Assembly: GCF_903819335.1 (NCBI RefSeq)
Contig: NZ_CAIJDE010000046.1
Coordinates: forward strand, 62,001 to 126,000
DNA: 64,000 nt
Direction of reading: 5' to 3'
Origin: Flavobacterium panici
GTDB taxonomy: Bacteria; Bacteroidota; Bacteroidia; Flavobacteriales; Flavobacteriaceae
The notes beneath the pieces were generated by a model. That model had not been told where the DNA came from. It worked only from the letters and a program-made list of their open reading frames with translations, and did no database searches. Position numbers and translations under genes: made by a program. This document shows, piece after piece, positions 63,152-64,000 of the stretch (positions within the stretch are counted from its first letter, which is position 1; the number at the start of each line of letters is the position of its first letter).

Positions 63152-64000
63152 CTATCTTTGAAATATATCTCTAAATTGATACAAAAGTCTTTCAATCAAT
63201 CTTAAATCTTCTGTTATAATATCTGCATTTCCCTGCATTTCTTGCTGAAAAGGAATTCTTTTCTTGTAAGAGCTCTCTAATCCTTTTGGCAATGCAACAT
63301 CAATTAATAGATTTCCATCTTTATCTGGAGTTAATGAAATGGCTTGTATTTTTCCTTTTATTATTCCAAATTCTCTATCAGGAAAGTTTACCAGCTTTAT
63401 ATTGACGTTTTGACCTTCCCTAATCTTACCTGAATTTAGCGCAGCAGCTTTTACTTTTCCAACATATCCGTTTTCTTTATTTGGAATAATAGCAAAAATG
63501 GTTGATCCAACTTCTACAGATTGATTTTCAGACCAAATTTGCAAAAAACTGATTTTGCCATTTATAGAAGATCTTAAAACATAATTTAGCTCCCAGTCTT
63601 TTATCGCTTTTTTTAATAGGTATAATGCCTGAATTTTGTTGTTTTCAAGATTTATAGATTCTTTACTTTCGTTTATATGTGTTGTTTTACTATTTCGGTT
63701 TAATTCATTTAATGAAGATTTTAACTGCGAAATTGTACTAAGAAAACTTTTGTAGCTTTTTTGAGCTTGTAAATAAAGTAATCGCTGTTTTTCTACTTCC
63801 TGCGAAGCATATATTCCTTTTTGAAATAAAACTTCATATCTGTCTAGTTCATTTTTCTGAAGGACTAATTCATTTTGATTAATTTCTTTTTGTGACTCTA
63901 ATAAATTTAAGCGTTCTCGCAGTTGAATTGACTCATAGTCTTGAGCGTTACCTTCAATACGATATGGCTGAAGCTTCATATTTAATTCGTCTGCAACATA
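63152..64000 (-). CDS. HlyD-family secretion adaptor, C-terminal part
   Basis: A periplasmic adaptor (membrane fusion protein) of the type that works with peptidase-containing ABC exporters for bacteriocins and other small peptides. The frame is open to the window edge, so the N-terminus is missing; 282 residues are seen (the first internal Met is at 63979). A coiled-coil hairpin (YESIQLRERLNLLESQKEI ... FQKGIYASQEVEKQRLLYLQAQKSY) is followed by a lipoyl/barrel region with LRSSINGKISFLQIWSENQSVEVGSTIFAIIPN and a final beta-barrel part GKVKAAALNSGKIREGQNVNIKLVNFP. The exporter presumably lies beyond the window. It might serve the double-glycine peptide at 50109. Confidence 0.88.
   Translation of the reverse strand, partial: YVADELNMKLQPYRIEGNAQDYESIQLRERLNLLESQKEINQNELVLQKNELDRYEVLFQKGIYASQEVEKQRLLYLQAQKSYKSFLSTISQLKSSLNELNRNSKTTHINESKESINLENNKIQALYLLKKAIKDWELNYVLRSSINGKISFLQIWSENQSVEVGSTIFAIIPNKENGYVGKVKAAALNSGKIREGQNVNIKLVNFPDREFGIIKGKIQAISLTPDKDGNLLIDVALPKGLESSYKKRIPFQQEMQGNADIITEDLRLIERLLYQFRDIFQR

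Overview
The window looks like chromosome of a Flavobacterium-type member of the Bacteroidota. It is AT-rich, and several promoters fit the Bacteroidota form TAnnTTTG with an upstream TTG. Two secreted proteins carry type IX secretion C-terminal sorting domains. Many lipoproteins have a Cys-Ser-Ser start, TonB-type receptors and SusC/OMP-like barrels are present, TamB is paired with a lipoprotein TamA variant (TamL), and the hutU is of the long ~660-residue kind. No CRISPR array, rRNA operon, transposase, integrase or phage structural gene was seen.

Layout. 1-16.6 kb is mostly metabolism and envelope: 5' part of hemL, a LysM glucosaminidase lipoprotein, a D-cysteine desulfhydrase/ACC deaminase-like enzyme, hutU, a DUF4136 lipoprotein, ilvA behind an isoleucine-rich leader peptide and terminator, a secreted GH30-ricin glycosidase, a truncated haemoglobin and an aromatic amino acid hydroxylase. 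14.3-21.7 kb is the overlapping tamB-tamL pair. 21.9-29.1 kb holds a GSCFA protein, a lipoprotein, an ABC exporter, a GxxExxY nuclease-fold gene bracketed by perfect inverted repeats, and alaS. 29.4-33.2 kb is a co-directional set: M23 peptidase, MerR, LemA, two TPM proteins, Rrf2. This leads into a TonB-dependent receptor preceded by a tiny ORF ending Cys-Met-Cys-Cys-stop. 36.9-45.1 kb has an outer-membrane barrel, an unrecognised 623-residue protein, der, a CHAP amidase inside inverted repeats, and era.

45.2-64 kb looks more accessory. An initiator tRNA is followed by a NERD gene and then a second copy of the tRNA 3' end plus terminator, which suggests an old tRNA-targeted insertion. Next come a five-module leucine-rich repeat T9SS protein, a double-glycine leader peptide with four cysteines, an XRE regulator, a SpoU methyltransferase, an M13 peptidase, a 1614-residue exonuclease-RecQ-UvrD fusion, small membrane proteins, a helical-repeat protein, ThuA, a lipoprotein, tRNA-Glu and a truncated HlyD-type adaptor.

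The strongest candidates for undescribed biology are two small leader ORFs: an Ile-rich one before ilvA with a complete terminator/antiterminator layout, and a Cys-ending one between an Rrf2 regulator and a TonB receptor. Next are the triple-domain helicase fusion, the double-glycine peptide, and several genes framed by intergenic repeats. All functional calls rest on motif and family recognition by eye; no database search was run.
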